A stretch of 64,000 bases of DNA from an uncultured Altererythrobacter sp. (GTDB lineage: Bacteria; Pseudomonadota; Alphaproteobacteria; Sphingomonadales; Sphingomonadaceae): positions 62,001 to 126,000 of the forward strand of contig CAJXNC010000001.1 in assembly GCA_913056125.1 (NCBI GenBank). Reading direction: 5' to 3'. The notes below the pieces were generated by a model. It did no database searches, was not told where the DNA came from, and saw only the letters and a list, made by a program, of their open reading frames with translations. Shown piece by piece: positions 1 to 8,283 of this stretch (positions are counted from its first letter, which is position 1; every line of letters begins with the position of its first letter). Made by a program: the position numbers and the translations under genes.

Positions 1-267
1 TGCATCGATGTAGTCCTGCACGGTGCCGTAGCTGGCGGGATTGGCCGAAGCGTTGAAGAGGTTGGGGAAGAGATACCATTCCTCCAGCTGCGCCAGCGTC
101 CAGTCCTGCCTGTCGGATAGCGAGCACTGGGCAACACTCGGCGTTGGCGTAGGAGCCGTGCTGCTGGGCGTTGGTGTGGGGGCATTGGCCGTGGCCCCGC
201 CACCTCCGCCGCAGGATGTGAGCATGGCGGCACATGCCAGTGCCAGGGCGGTCTTGGAGGTTTGCAT
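1..267 (-). CDS. S41-type peptidase lipoprotein, N-terminal part (cut by window edge)
   Basis: Reverse-strand reading from the ATG at 267 gives a signal peptide ending in a lipobox-like TSCGGGG, then a Thr/Pro linker (APTPTP-type), then a segment with QDWTLAQLEEWYLFP. That segment resembles the region ahead of the protease domain in S41 (C-terminal-processing) peptidases of Sphingomonadales. The reading frame is open at base 1, so only 89 codons are seen and the PDZ and catalytic Ser/Lys region lies outside. The protein would be anchored in the outer membrane or periplasm. The family call rests on this short segment only; a generic lipoprotein remains possible. Confidence 0.6.
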   Translation of the reverse strand, partial: MQTSKTALALACAAMLTSCGGGGGATANAPTPTPSSTAPTPTPSVAQCSLSDRQDWTLAQLEEWYLFPNLFNASANPASYGTVQDYIDA

Positions 268-485
268 GGGGCGAATCCGTATGGGCTTGGACGAGAAAGT
301 TACGATTGAGACGGTATCGGGGGGAGTCCCCTCAAGCAAGGACTCATTCCGGGCCTAGATTGCTGATTTTGCGGATTCATTCACAATCCTTCGACAGATC
401 ATAGGGCACACGCCCTTGCAATGGGGCGTATCAGGCGGCACATCGCCCTCCTTCGGTCCTGTCAGGACGAATGAATTGTACGGAT

Positions 486-499
486 GCGCCAATTGGCGC
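486..499. promoter_or_regulatory. perfect 14-bp palindrome in the leader of the PEBP gene
   Basis: GCGCCAATTGGCGC is a perfect palindrome followed directly by TTTT and then the GGAGGA ribosome site of the gene at 513. It could be an operator or a short attenuator-like hairpin; the sequence alone does not decide. Confidence 0.35.
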
Positions 500-512
500 T
501 TTTGGAGGAACG

Positions 513-1112
513 ATGCCGGATCAACTGCCCGATTGGCTGGGCCAGGCCCTGCCCAATGCGAGGCCCGCTCATGCGGGACTGGTGGCGGCGAAACTCGGCA
601 GCCCCCAGGCATTCGAGAAGGGCGGGTTCAAGCTCTCTTCCGCGGCATTTCGTGATGGCGGAGAGCTCGATCCCTGCTTCACGGCAGACGAAGAGGACTC
701 CGTTGCGCCGCCGCTCGAGTGGACCGCGCCGCCGCCGGGCTCGCATGAATGCGTGCTGGTGGTCGAGGATCCCGACGGCATCAAGGGCAAGAGCTTTTGC
801 CACTGGCTGGTTTGGGGGCTGCCCGCGCAGAAGGGGCAGATCCTCGAGGGGGAAGTACCGCCGCGCCAGGGAAAGAACTCCTTCGGCAATTCCGAATGGC
901 TGCTGCCCGATCCGCCGACCGGTGCGGAGCCGCATGATTACGTATTCCAGCTCTTTGCGCTTGATCTCCCGCTGACGCTGATGCCGGGTGCAAGCCGTGA
1001 CGAACTGGTGGAGGCCATGGATGGCCATGTGACAGCCGTAACGCTGCTGACCGGGACCTATGCCCGGGAAGAAGGCGGTGACTACGATTGGGAAGCCGAG
1101 GACGAGGAGTGA
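513..1112 (+). CDS. YbhB/YbcL-type PEBP family protein
   Basis: 199 aa. It carries the phosphatidylethanolamine-binding/Raf-kinase-inhibitor-like signature: DPDG at residues 86-89, HW at 97-98 and a long acidic C-terminal tail. Bacterial YbhB/YbcL proteins are cytosolic or periplasmic with no settled biochemical role. The start at 513 is chosen because GGAGGAAC lies just upstream; an in-frame ATG at 471 would include the palindrome and lacks a ribosome site. No signal peptide is seen. The next gene (SWIB) follows in the same direction after about 40 bp, so the two may be cotranscribed. Confidence 0.85.
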   Translation: MPDQLPDWLGQALPNARPAHAGLVAAKLGSPQAFEKGGFKLSSAAFRDGGELDPCFTADEEDSVAPPLEWTAPPPGSHECVLVVEDPDGIKGKSFCHWLVWGLPAQKGQILEGEVPPRQGKNSFGNSEWLLPDPPTGAEPHDYVFQLFALDLPLTLMPGASRDELVEAMDGHVTAVTLLTGTYAREEGGDYDWEAEDEE

Positions 1113-1152
1113 AGAGCCCGTCTTCGGCGATTTTGAAGGGAAGGAAAGTATA

Positions 1153-1404
1153 ATGGCTGCAAAGAACAATGCGCTGAACAAGCCGGTGAACCTCTCGGGC
1201 GCGCTCGAGAACGTTGTCGGCAAGGGCCCGATGACCCGTGCCCAGGTTACCAGCAAGGTGTGGGAATACATCAAGGCGAATGGCCTGCAGGACAGCAAGG
1301 ACAAGCGCCAGATCAACCCGGACGGCAAGCTGGGCGCCGTGATCGGCAATGATCAGATCTCGATGTTCAAGATGACGGCTGCGGTCTCCAAGCACCTCAG
1401 CTAA
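1153..1404 (+). CDS. SWIB/MDM2 domain protein
   Basis: 83 aa, almost entirely one SWIB domain, with the typical VWEYIKANGLQD and INPDGKLG segments. The fold is related to the p53-binding domain of MDM2 and occurs in stand-alone form in many bacteria, where the function is unclear; fusions to topoisomerase in chlamydiae suggest a link with DNA. AAGGAAAG upstream serves as ribosome site. A strong terminator follows at 1456, closing the PEBP-SWIB unit. Confidence 0.88.
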   Translation: MAAKNNALNKPVNLSGALENVVGKGPMTRAQVTSKVWEYIKANGLQDSKDKRQINPDGKLGAVIGNDQISMFKMTAAVSKHLS

Positions 1405-1455
1405 GCCGCTTGTCTTCGCAGGCTCCTTGCCTGCCAATGTCAGATTAGCCGATTT

Positions 1456-1488
1456 CGGGCGGGGCGCAGCATGTGCCTCGCCCGTTTT
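1456..1488 (+). terminator. intrinsic terminator after the SWIB gene
   Basis: CGGGCG at 1456-1461 pairs with CGCCCG at 1479-1484, extended inward by GGGC/GCC pairing, and is followed by TTTT at 1485-1488. Confidence 0.75.
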
Positions 1489-1644
1489 CGTTTCGGCACA
1501 GATCTTCGCATATCCGAAGCCTTCGCATTTCTGGAGAATTGACTTGCCGCGGTGAGCGCCCACATGGCAATAAGACTGCAATTGATCAGGACCCCGGGCG
1601 GCAACACGATTCCGCGCGGCACGAGAGGAAAGGGCTTAACTGCC

Positions 1645-2907
1645 ATGGCAACCATTGTTGGCGGCGTCGCCACGTCGCATACCCCCACCATCGCCTTCGC
1701 CAAGGATGGCGGCAAGCAGGACGATCCCGTCTGGAAGCCGATCTTCGAAGGCTATGAGCCGGTCCAGGAATGGTTCCGCGAGAAGAAGCCCGACGTGCTG
1801 GTCTATATCTACAATGACCACATGACCTCCTTCTTCGACCATTACAGCCACTTTGCGCTGGGCGTGGGCGAGGAGTTCAAGGCCGCCGACGAAGGCGGTG
1901 GCCCGCGCGACATCCCGGCGATCAAGGGTGACCCGAAGTTCGCCGAGCATGTCGCCCGCGTGATGGTCGCCAATGAATTCGACCTGTCCTATTTCCAGGG
2001 CAAGGGGCTGGACCACGGCGCCTTCTCGCCGCTTTCGGTCATGGTCGACTATGACGAGGACAAGGGCTGGGCCTGCAAGCTGCTGCCGGTGGTGTGCGGC
2101 GTGCTGACCGTGCCGCTGCCCAGCGCGCGCCGTTTCTACAAGTTCGGCAAGAGCCTGCGCCAGGCTATCCTTTCCTATCCCGAGGAGATCAAGGTAGCCA
2201 TCGCCGGCACCGGCGGGCTGTCGCACCAGGTCCATGGCGAAGGCTGCGGCTTCAACAATCCCGACTGGGACATGGAATTCATGGACCGCCTCGAGAAGGA
2301 CCCTGAAAGCCTGCTCGACATGACGGTGGCAGAACTGGCCAAGCTGGGCGGCTGGGAAGGCGCCGAGGTGGTCATGTGGCTGATGATGCGCGGCGCGCTG
2401 TCGGCCGATGTGGAGTGCATCCACAAGACCTATTTCCTGCCTTCCATGTGCCCGATCGCGACCATGATCATGGAAGAGCGCACACCGGATGCTCCGGTCG
2501 AGGATCCTGCCGTGACGCGTGCGCGCGCCGATCGCGATTATGCCGGTGCCGAGGATATGGAAGGGACCTATCCCTTCACCATCGAGCGCAGCGTCAAGGG
2601 CTTCCGCCTCAACCACTTCCTCCACTCGCTGACCGAGCCCGAAATGCGCAAGCTGTTCCGCGAGGACGAGGAAGCCGCCTATGTGAAGGGCGGACTGACC
2701 GAGGAAGAGGCAGACCTCGTCCGCCGCCGCGACTGGATCGGCATGATCCATTACGGCGTGATCTTCTTCATGCTCGAGAAGCTCGGCGCAGTGACCGGTA
2801 TCGGCAATATCGATATCTATGCGGCGATGAAGGGCCTTTCGGTTCCCGAATTCCAGAAGACCCGCAACGCCCAGATCAATTACGGCGTGGCCGGCAAGGA
2901 AGACTAA
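1645..2907 (+). CDS. fused LigB-LigA extradiol dioxygenase, gallate dioxygenase type (copy 1)
   Basis: 420 aa, matching the single-chain gallate dioxygenases DesB/GalA (about 420 aa). These cleave gallate between C4 and C5 to 4-oxalomesaconate with Fe(II), in the cytosol. The N-terminal LigB part carries the expected ligands and catalytic residues: His12, His59, His124, His194 in GTGGLSHQVHG, and Glu241 in GAEVVMW. The C-terminal part (from about residue 320) is a LigA-type alpha domain with RRRDWIGMIHYG. Tyr392 and Tyr413 sit where, as I recall, DesB uses C-terminal tyrosines to hold gallate. The ATG at 1645 is chosen because it gives His12 family numbering and has AGAGGAAAGG upstream. A paralogue is at 14612. 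Protocatechuate or another catechol as substrate is not excluded. Confidence 0.85.
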   Translation: MATIVGGVATSHTPTIAFAKDGGKQDDPVWKPIFEGYEPVQEWFREKKPDVLVYIYNDHMTSFFDHYSHFALGVGEEFKAADEGGGPRDIPAIKGDPKFAEHVARVMVANEFDLSYFQGKGLDHGAFSPLSVMVDYDEDKGWACKLLPVVCGVLTVPLPSARRFYKFGKSLRQAILSYPEEIKVAIAGTGGLSHQVHGEGCGFNNPDWDMEFMDRLEKDPESLLDMTVAELAKLGGWEGAEVVMWLMMRGALSADVECIHKTYFLPSMCPIATMIMEERTPDAPVEDPAVTRARADRDYAGAEDMEGTYPFTIERSVKGFRLNHFLHSLTEPEMRKLFREDEEAAYVKGGLTEEEADLVRRRDWIGMIHYGVIFFMLEKLGAVTGIGNIDIYAAMKGLSVPEFQKTRNAQINYGVAGKED

Positions 2908-2927
2908 CACCTTCCTCGCCGCATCAG

Positions 2928-2954
2928 TCCAGCCCGCATGCCTGGGGGGCTGGA
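2928..2954 (+). terminator. hairpin after dioxygenase copy 1
   Basis: TCCAGCCC at 2928-2935 is exactly complementary to GGGCTGGA at 2947-2954. There is no clear T-run, so it may be a weak terminator or an RNA-stabilising stem. The ATG at 2938 lies in its loop, which argues against that codon as start of the next gene. Confidence 0.5.
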
Positions 2955-2985
2955 CAGCCATGCGGCTTTGTGCCGAAGTTGCGGG

Positions 2986-4422
2986 GTGATCGGAACCGAA
3001 TTACTCCTGTTGCTGCTTTTGTCGCTGGCGCAGCTGGCGGTACTGCTGCGTGCCCTGCTCCGGAGGCACCGAGATCCGGCCACGCGGCTGGCCTGGGTGC
3101 TCGTCGTCATGGTGATCCCGGTCTTCGGCATGATCGCCTACCTGTTGCTGGGCGAGTTGCGGATCGGTGCCCGCAGGCTCAACCTCGTCCAGCAGATCGC
3201 CCGGCGTACGCCACGTCCATCCGTCGTGGAACCGGCAGCCCAGCTGTTGGCCGGCAGCGAATACTCCGCGCCCTTCGCACTGGGGCGCACCGTCAACGAT
3301 CTTCCTCCCACGGTCGGAAACTCCGCCGAACTCTCGTCGGACGAAAATGCCGCGGTCGATGCCATGGTTGCCGATATCGACAGCGCCCGGCACCATGTGC
3401 ACTTCCTCACCTATATCTGGCTCGACGACAATAACGGCTGCAAGTTGAAGGACGCGCTGTCGCGTGCGGCAAGGCGCGGCGTCGATGTCCGCGCGCTGGC
3501 CGATGCGCTGGGATCGCGCGGCTTTATCCGTTCGAACCATTGGCGCGAACTGGAGGAGGCGGGCGTCGCGGTGAGGGAGGCCCTGCCCGTCGGCAACCTT
3601 CTCTGGACCATGATCCGCGGCCGGGTCGACCTGCGGAACCACCGCAAACTGCTCATCGTCGACAACGATACCGGCTGGTGCGGGAGCCAGAACGCCGCCG
3701 ACCCGGAATTTCGTATCAAGGCGAAATACGCCCCCTGGGTGGATATCATGACCCGCTGGAAGGGCCCCGTCGTTCGCGAGTTGCAATATCTCTTCGTCAT
3801 CGACTGGCTCGCCGAAAGCGACCAGAATCTCGACTATCTCCTGTCCGAGCGGCCGCTTCCGGATACCGATGGGACAATCATCGCCCAGGTGATCGGAACC
3901 GGTCCTGCGCTTTCGATCCCCTTGATGAGCGCGGTTTTCTGCGAGCTGATATACTCTGCACGCCGCACGCTGACGATCACCACGCCCTATTTCGTGCCGG
4001 ACGAGAACCTGCTCTTCGCCCTGGTCTCGGCTGCGCGTCGCGGCGTGGAAACGACACTTGTCGTGCCGCAGCGCAATGACAGCCGGATCGTCGCTGCGGC
4101 GAGCCGCAGCCACTATCGCGATCTTGTGGAGGCCGGCGTAACCATTTGCGAGTTCCGGCCCGGCCTGCTGCATGCCAAGACGATGGTGGTCGATGAATCC
4201 GTCGCCTTGATCGGCTCGGCCAATCTCGATCGGCGCAGTTTCGAACTCAACTTCGAAGCCAATGTCCTCTTCATGGACTCCGAATTCGTCCGACAGCTCG
4301 GTGTTCGCCAGCAATCCTATATCGCACAGTCGGCTGTTGTCGGACCGGATGAAATCGCGGACACCGGCCATCTCCGCCATGCCTGGTACAACTTCATGGC
4401 GATGATCGGCCCGCTACTCTGA
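2986..4422 (+). CDS. cls: cardiolipin synthase, phospholipase D family
   Basis: 478 aa from the GTG at 2986, close to E. coli ClsA (486 aa). The protein joins two phosphatidylglycerols, or a similar pair, into cardiolipin at the inner membrane. Two N-terminal hydrophobic segments (TELLLLLLL and LVVMVIPVFGMIAYLLLGE) are followed by two HKD motifs, NHRKLLIVD and LHAKTMVVD, each trailed by a G-S-x-N block. An upstream ATG at 2938 lies within a hairpin loop and would add an unusual hydrophilic N-terminus, so the GTG is preferred; the exact start is uncertain. It stands between the dioxygenase and an exported protein of unknown function. Confidence 0.88.
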   Translation: MIGTELLLLLLLSLAQLAVLLRALLRRHRDPATRLAWVLVVMVIPVFGMIAYLLLGELRIGARRLNLVQQIARRTPRPSVVEPAAQLLAGSEYSAPFALGRTVNDLPPTVGNSAELSSDENAAVDAMVADIDSARHHVHFLTYIWLDDNNGCKLKDALSRAARRGVDVRALADALGSRGFIRSNHWRELEEAGVAVREALPVGNLLWTMIRGRVDLRNHRKLLIVDNDTGWCGSQNAADPEFRIKAKYAPWVDIMTRWKGPVVRELQYLFVIDWLAESDQNLDYLLSERPLPDTDGTIIAQVIGTGPALSIPLMSAVFCELIYSARRTLTITTPYFVPDENLLFALVSAARRGVETTLVVPQRNDSRIVAAASRSHYRDLVEAGVTICEFRPGLLHAKTMVVDESVALIGSANLDRRSFELNFEANVLFMDSEFVRQLGVRQQSYIAQSAVVGPDEIADTGHLRHAWYNFMAMIGPLL

Positions 4423-4528
4423 TAGAGCCACCTTCGGACGGGAGATGTCCAGATGAAGGGCACGATCCATGGTTGCCCGCGCAGCGACGCTCGTCCATCC
4501 TCCGTCTGAAGTTAGTGGGGAGAGGGGA

Positions 4529-5452
4529 ATGCTTAAGCGAAGGCGGGCCTTGACGGGCTTGGTGTTGGGACTGGTCCTGTCTTGTCTGGCAGGCGTGCTG
4601 GTTTCGGCGCCCGCGATCGCACAGGATGCGGACCATTATCGTGGTGGCTGGCGCACCGATGCGGGCGATCGCCATGTCTACGAGTTCGTGATCCGCGGCA
4701 CCGAGGTGACCGGCATCTATTGCACCTTTTGTGCTGACGGGACCACGCTGGCGCCGATCCACGGTAGCTTCGATGCGGGCGATGGGATTGCCTACACCGT
4801 GCGTCACCTGAATCTCGATGGATCGCTGGCGTCGACCGATACGCTGACAGCCCGCCTGGTGGACGGTGCGCTCCACGTCTCAGGCACAAGAGGCGCAGAT
4901 GGCGCAGCGATAGAGCATGTGGCGATCAAGGATCCGCGCGGCCCCACGCCCGCACCCTATCCGCAAGCGGTCCTGCCGCCCGATGCGCCGCCCGTTCCTG
5001 TGTTGCAGGGAGGCTTTGGCGGCGGTGGAGGCGGGTCTCCCGCCCCCTATGTCGCGCCGGGCGAATGGAAGGAATTGACGGCAGATGACGTGGTCGGCGT
5101 CTGGCTCGGCTTCGGCACCGGGATGGACAAGCAGTATTTCCTCATCCGCAAGGATGGGGACCGCCTGTTCGGCCTCGCCTGCGGGCGCTGCGACAATCCC
5201 TATACGTTCGGCGCACTGGAAAACTTCGTCATCGAGGGCGATGTGCTGACATTCGACATCGTGCACCAGGATTGGGGCGAGGGGACGCGGCTGCCTTTCA
5301 CACGCCACGTATCGGCGCAGATCGGCATGAACGAGATGCATATGGATGCGCGGCGCGACGATGCACCCGATCGCCCCGGTATCGTGGCCTCGCTGGTCGG
5401 TCCCGTCGCGATCGAGGCGACTGCTGGCAATGTGGTGGTCGACAAGGAGTAG
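4529..5452 (+). CDS. exported protein with two CxxC repeats, function unknown
   Basis: 307 aa, start at 4529 after GGGAGAGGGGA. Signal peptide to about residue 31 (APAIA-Q). The mature part has two similar halves: about residues 39-120 with CTFC at 65-68, and about 189-285 with CGRC at 218-221. A Pro/Gly-rich linker separates them (about 138-175). Each half starts with a GxW and beta-rich strands, so an internal duplication is likely. The paired CxxC sites could hold a metal or form disulfides in the periplasm. I do not recognise the family. It directly precedes the CEMIP-like pair with 173 bp between, but lacks their shared leader, so a functional link is only suggested. Confidence 0.7.
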   Translation: MLKRRRALTGLVLGLVLSCLAGVLVSAPAIAQDADHYRGGWRTDAGDRHVYEFVIRGTEVTGIYCTFCADGTTLAPIHGSFDAGDGIAYTVRHLNLDGSLASTDTLTARLVDGALHVSGTRGADGAAIEHVAIKDPRGPTPAPYPQAVLPPDAPPVPVLQGGFGGGGGGSPAPYVAPGEWKELTADDVVGVWLGFGTGMDKQYFLIRKDGDRLFGLACGRCDNPYTFGALENFVIEGDVLTFDIVHQDWGEGTRLPFTRHVSAQIGMNEMHMDARRDDAPDRPGIVASLVGPVAIEATAGNVVVDKE

Positions 5453-5541
5453 GGCGACTGAGCCGCGCCCAGCCTGCGGGCAGGCATGCCGGGGTTGTTA
5501 CAAACAATTACACCCGGTCTGCGCGCTCGCCTGATATCTTG

Positions 5542-5605
5542 TTGGCAAAGCGGTCTGTCCATTGCAGACTGTAGGCAATTAATTTGAGCGGGACCGAAGA
5601 GTCCC
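5542..5605 (+). promoter_or_regulatory. shared promoter/leader element, copy 1
   Basis: TTGGCA at 5542-5547, 17 bp, CAGACT at 5565-5570, then a stem GGGAC/GTCCC at 5590-5605 (loop CGAAGA). The same layout precedes the other three CEMIP-like genes and an exported amidohydrolase. The first hexamer looks like a -35, but the second is not a sigma70 -10; the pair GGCAAA ... GCAGA also reads as a direct repeat 23 bp apart, as an operator might. Confidence 0.6.
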
Positions 5606-5625
5606 CCGGGTGAGAGGAAAACATC

Positions 5626-8124
5626 ATGCGCAAGCATCCAAATCTGTATCTTTTCGCGTCGGTCATTCCGGCAAGTCTCATGCTCGCTTCGGGCGCTGCG
5701 GCGCAGTCGCTCTGGTCCGATGCCTCGACCTGGCCTTCGGGTGAGGTTCCCGGCGAAGGCGACGAAGTCACCATCACCCGCGACATGGACGTGGTGCTCG
5801 ATGTCGATGCTCCGGGCCTGCGCAGCCTGACCATCCAGGGCAAGCTCGCCTTTTCGGACGAGCGTGACATCAGCCTCGAAAGCGAGTGGATCTATGTCCC
5901 CGGCGGCGAGCTGACGATCGGCACCGAGGCGAACCCGTACCAGCACAATGCCAGCATCACGCTGACCGACAATGTGCAGGGTGAAGACATCAACACGATG
6001 GGCGACCGCGGCATCATGCTGATGCAGGGCACGCTCAACATGCACGGCACCACCGACCACACCTGGACCAAGCTTGCGGCCACTGCCGAAAAGGGTGCGA
6101 CCAGCATTACTGTGCTTGACGCTTCGGGCTGGGAAGCAGGCGACGAGATCGTCCTCGCATCGACCGACTTCAATCCGCGCCAGGCCGAGCGCCGGACGCT
6201 TACGGCGGTCAACGGCAACACGCTGAGCTTTGCCGAGCCGCTCGAATACATGCACTTTGGCGAGATCACTTTCGGCGTCGACGAGCGTGGCGAAGTCGGC
6301 ATGCTCACCCGCAACATCAAGGTGCAGGCGTCCGACGACAACCTTGAAACCTATTTTGGCGGCCACATCATGGCGATGTCCGGCTCCGAAATGTATGTCG
6401 ACAGCGTCGAGCTTTCGCGCATGGGCCAGCACCTGACGCTGGCGCGTTACCCGATCCACTTCCACGTTTTGGGCGAGGGCGAAGGCCAGTATATTCGCAA
6501 CGCCGCGATCCACGACACGTTCAATCGCTGTGTGACGATGCACGGCACCAACAATCTGCTGGTGGAAAACAACGTCACCTTCAACACGGTCGGCCACTGC
6601 TTCTTCATGGAAGACGGGATCGAACAGGGTAACCAGATCGTCCGCAATCTCGGCATCCAGACCAAGTGCCACCCGACCCTGCCTTGCGAGCCGACCAATC
6701 TCGGCATCCCGGGCGAGCGTGGCAACGGACAGCAGTCCGAACATGTCCTGCTCCCCTCGGACAATACGGTCGCGACCTACTGGATCACCAATCCGGCGAA
6801 TGACTATATCGACAATGTCGCCGCCGGCTCGGATTCGACCGGTTTCTGGATGTCGCTGCCCGAACACCCGAACGGCCAGTTCGAAGGCACGGAGATCGCC
6901 GCCAATACCTGGCCGCGCCGCATGCCGGCGGGCGAGTTCCGCGGCAATACCGCGCACTCCAATTTCGACGGCATGATGTTCGACCGCAACATCAACCAGG
7001 ACAATACGTTCGGCGTCACCGGCAGCGCGCATATCGCACGCGAAGATCCGTCGGACCCGAACAGCCCGTCGATCGAAACGCATATCGAGGACTTCACGGC
7101 CTACAAGAACCGCAATGGCGGTGTCTGGGCGCGCGGTGAAATGAATGTGTTCCGCAATCTGCGCGTGGCCGACAATGCCATCGGCTACACCCACGCTTCG
7201 GGCTCGATCGGCCGCGATCCTTTCACCTCGCGCGTGGTGGATTCGCTGTTCGTGGGTGAAAGCGACAATATCGGCAATCCGACGACCGAGGACGAGTTGG
7301 CCTATGGCCGCAGCCTGCCCAAGCATGTCGCCGACTTCCCGATCCGCGGCTATGAATATTACGACTTCCTCCATTCGGTGGAGGACAGCACCTTCATCAA
7401 CTTCGAGGATAATGACACGCGCCAGGCGGGTGCCATGTCCTACCTGCTCTATACCAGCTTCGGCATGAGCACGCTGAACGGGGTCGAGGGCCTGACCTTC
7501 GTCAATGCCAAGCCGGTCCATTTCCCCGAGGAAGTGCGCCGCTGGTCGAACGATTTCGGTGGTCGTTCCGCCTATGCCACCGCGACCATCCATGATCGCG
7601 ACGGTTCGATCACTGGCACGCCCGACAGCTATGTCGTGATCGACAACGGCATAGCGGCGTCCGACGACACCTGTGAGATCAAGCCCACCTGGGGTGCTGC
7701 CATCTGCCGCGGCGATGTCGGCCGGTTCAGCTTGGGCGGCGGTTTCGGCTTCTTCGGTCCTTCGGGAGAGCCGGTGGTCCTCAGCCGCAATGGAAGGCGC
7801 TGGGAATATACCGGCCAGGGCACGATCAGCAGCGGCGCCGAAGTGCGCGTCGATACCGGTCGTGAGAGCCTCGAGCTCTCGCTTACCGAAATGGATGCGG
7901 ATAGCTGGGTGATCTTCCAGCTGCCCGGCTTCAACTCCGCCACCGGCGGCGAAGCGGCAGACAGTATCGATGCGCTGCGTGCCTCCAGCGAGACGGCCTA
8001 TTTCCAGGCCGAGGATGCGCTGTGGGTCAAGCTGGTTGCCGATCCTGCACCTGAGGGCGAAACCGTTGGCATCCGCTCGCCGCAGGCCTCGGTCGCGGTC
8101 AGCAGGACGGGCCTTGGCGGCTAA
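5626..8124 (+). CDS. secreted CEMIP/TMEM2-like G8 and beta-helix protein, copy 1
   Basis: 832 aa. Signal peptide to about residue 26 (GAAA-Q), then a G8 domain (about 27-150) starting SLWSD and with the W-x2-G-x2-P-x2-GD pattern, then a long right-handed beta-helix. Landmarks match my memory of human CEMIP and TMEM2: RYPIHFH (about 274), RCVTMHGT, GHCFFMEDG (about 322), AAGSDSTGFW (about 400) and AHSNFDG (about 444). In animals this core binds and cleaves hyaluronan. The bacterial substrate is unknown; an extracellular polysaccharide is a reasonable guess. The C-terminus ends in a beta strand and GLGG, shared with the paralogues. It has its own leader and terminator, so it is a single-gene unit. 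Start ATG follows AGAGGAAAA. Confidence 0.85.
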   Translation: MRKHPNLYLFASVIPASLMLASGAAAQSLWSDASTWPSGEVPGEGDEVTITRDMDVVLDVDAPGLRSLTIQGKLAFSDERDISLESEWIYVPGGELTIGTEANPYQHNASITLTDNVQGEDINTMGDRGIMLMQGTLNMHGTTDHTWTKLAATAEKGATSITVLDASGWEAGDEIVLASTDFNPRQAERRTLTAVNGNTLSFAEPLEYMHFGEITFGVDERGEVGMLTRNIKVQASDDNLETYFGGHIMAMSGSEMYVDSVELSRMGQHLTLARYPIHFHVLGEGEGQYIRNAAIHDTFNRCVTMHGTNNLLVENNVTFNTVGHCFFMEDGIEQGNQIVRNLGIQTKCHPTLPCEPTNLGIPGERGNGQQSEHVLLPSDNTVATYWITNPANDYIDNVAAGSDSTGFWMSLPEHPNGQFEGTEIAANTWPRRMPAGEFRGNTAHSNFDGMMFDRNINQDNTFGVTGSAHIAREDPSDPNSPSIETHIEDFTAYKNRNGGVWARGEMNVFRNLRVADNAIGYTHASGSIGRDPFTSRVVDSLFVGESDNIGNPTTEDELAYGRSLPKHVADFPIRGYEYYDFLHSVEDSTFINFEDNDTRQAGAMSYLLYTSFGMSTLNGVEGLTFVNAKPVHFPEEVRRWSNDFGGRSAYATATIHDRDGSITGTPDSYVVIDNGIAASDDTCEIKPTWGAAICRGDVGRFSLGGGFGFFGPSGEPVVLSRNGRRWEYTGQGTISSGAEVRVDTGRESLELSLTEMDADSWVIFQLPGFNSATGGEAADSIDALRASSETAYFQAEDALWVKLVADPAPEGETVGIRSPQASVAVSRTGLGG

Positions 8125-8135
8125 TCGGACTGGAA

Positions 8136-8160
8136 CCCCCGGCGCAAGCCGGGGGCTTTC
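8136..8160 (+). terminator. intrinsic terminator after CEMIP-like copy 1
   Basis: CCCCCGGC at 8136-8143, loop GCAA, GCCGGGGG at 8148-8155, then CTTTC. It separates copies 1 and 2 into independent transcription units. Confidence 0.8.
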
Positions 8161-8200
8161 ACTTTGGCGGCGCAGATGGATCGTTCGAGGTCCGGTCCTC

Positions 8201-8264
8201 TTGGCAAATTGATCCGTCCGCTGCAAAAGTGCGGCCAAACACGGAATACGGGACGCCAAGTCCC
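8201..8264 (+). promoter_or_regulatory. shared promoter/leader element, copy 2
   Basis: TTGGCA at 8201-8206, exactly 17 bp, CAAAAG at 8224-8229, then stem GGGAC/GTCCC at 8250-8264 (loop GCCAA). The hairpin begins 49 nt after the first hexamer, against 48 in copy 1. It lies between the terminator of copy 1 and the start of copy 2. Confidence 0.6.
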
Positions 8265-8283
8265 GATTGAGGGGAAAATCGCC

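Noticed and set aside
1540-1645. Sixth copy of the shared leader before dioxygenase copy 1
   Set aside because: TTGACT-N17 and an AGGAC 49 nt later fit the spacing, but there is no CAAA-like element and no complementary hairpin arm.
2938-2985. ATG at 2938 as start of cardiolipin synthase
   Set aside because: It lies in the loop of the hairpin after the dioxygenase and adds a polar stretch ahead of the first helix; the GTG at 2986 fits the family better.
5200-8259. 1019-codon reverse-strand open frame opposite CEMIP-like copy 1
   Set aside because: It is the antisense shadow of a GC-rich gene; the forward protein has a signal peptide, domain motifs and a ribosome site, the reverse one has none.
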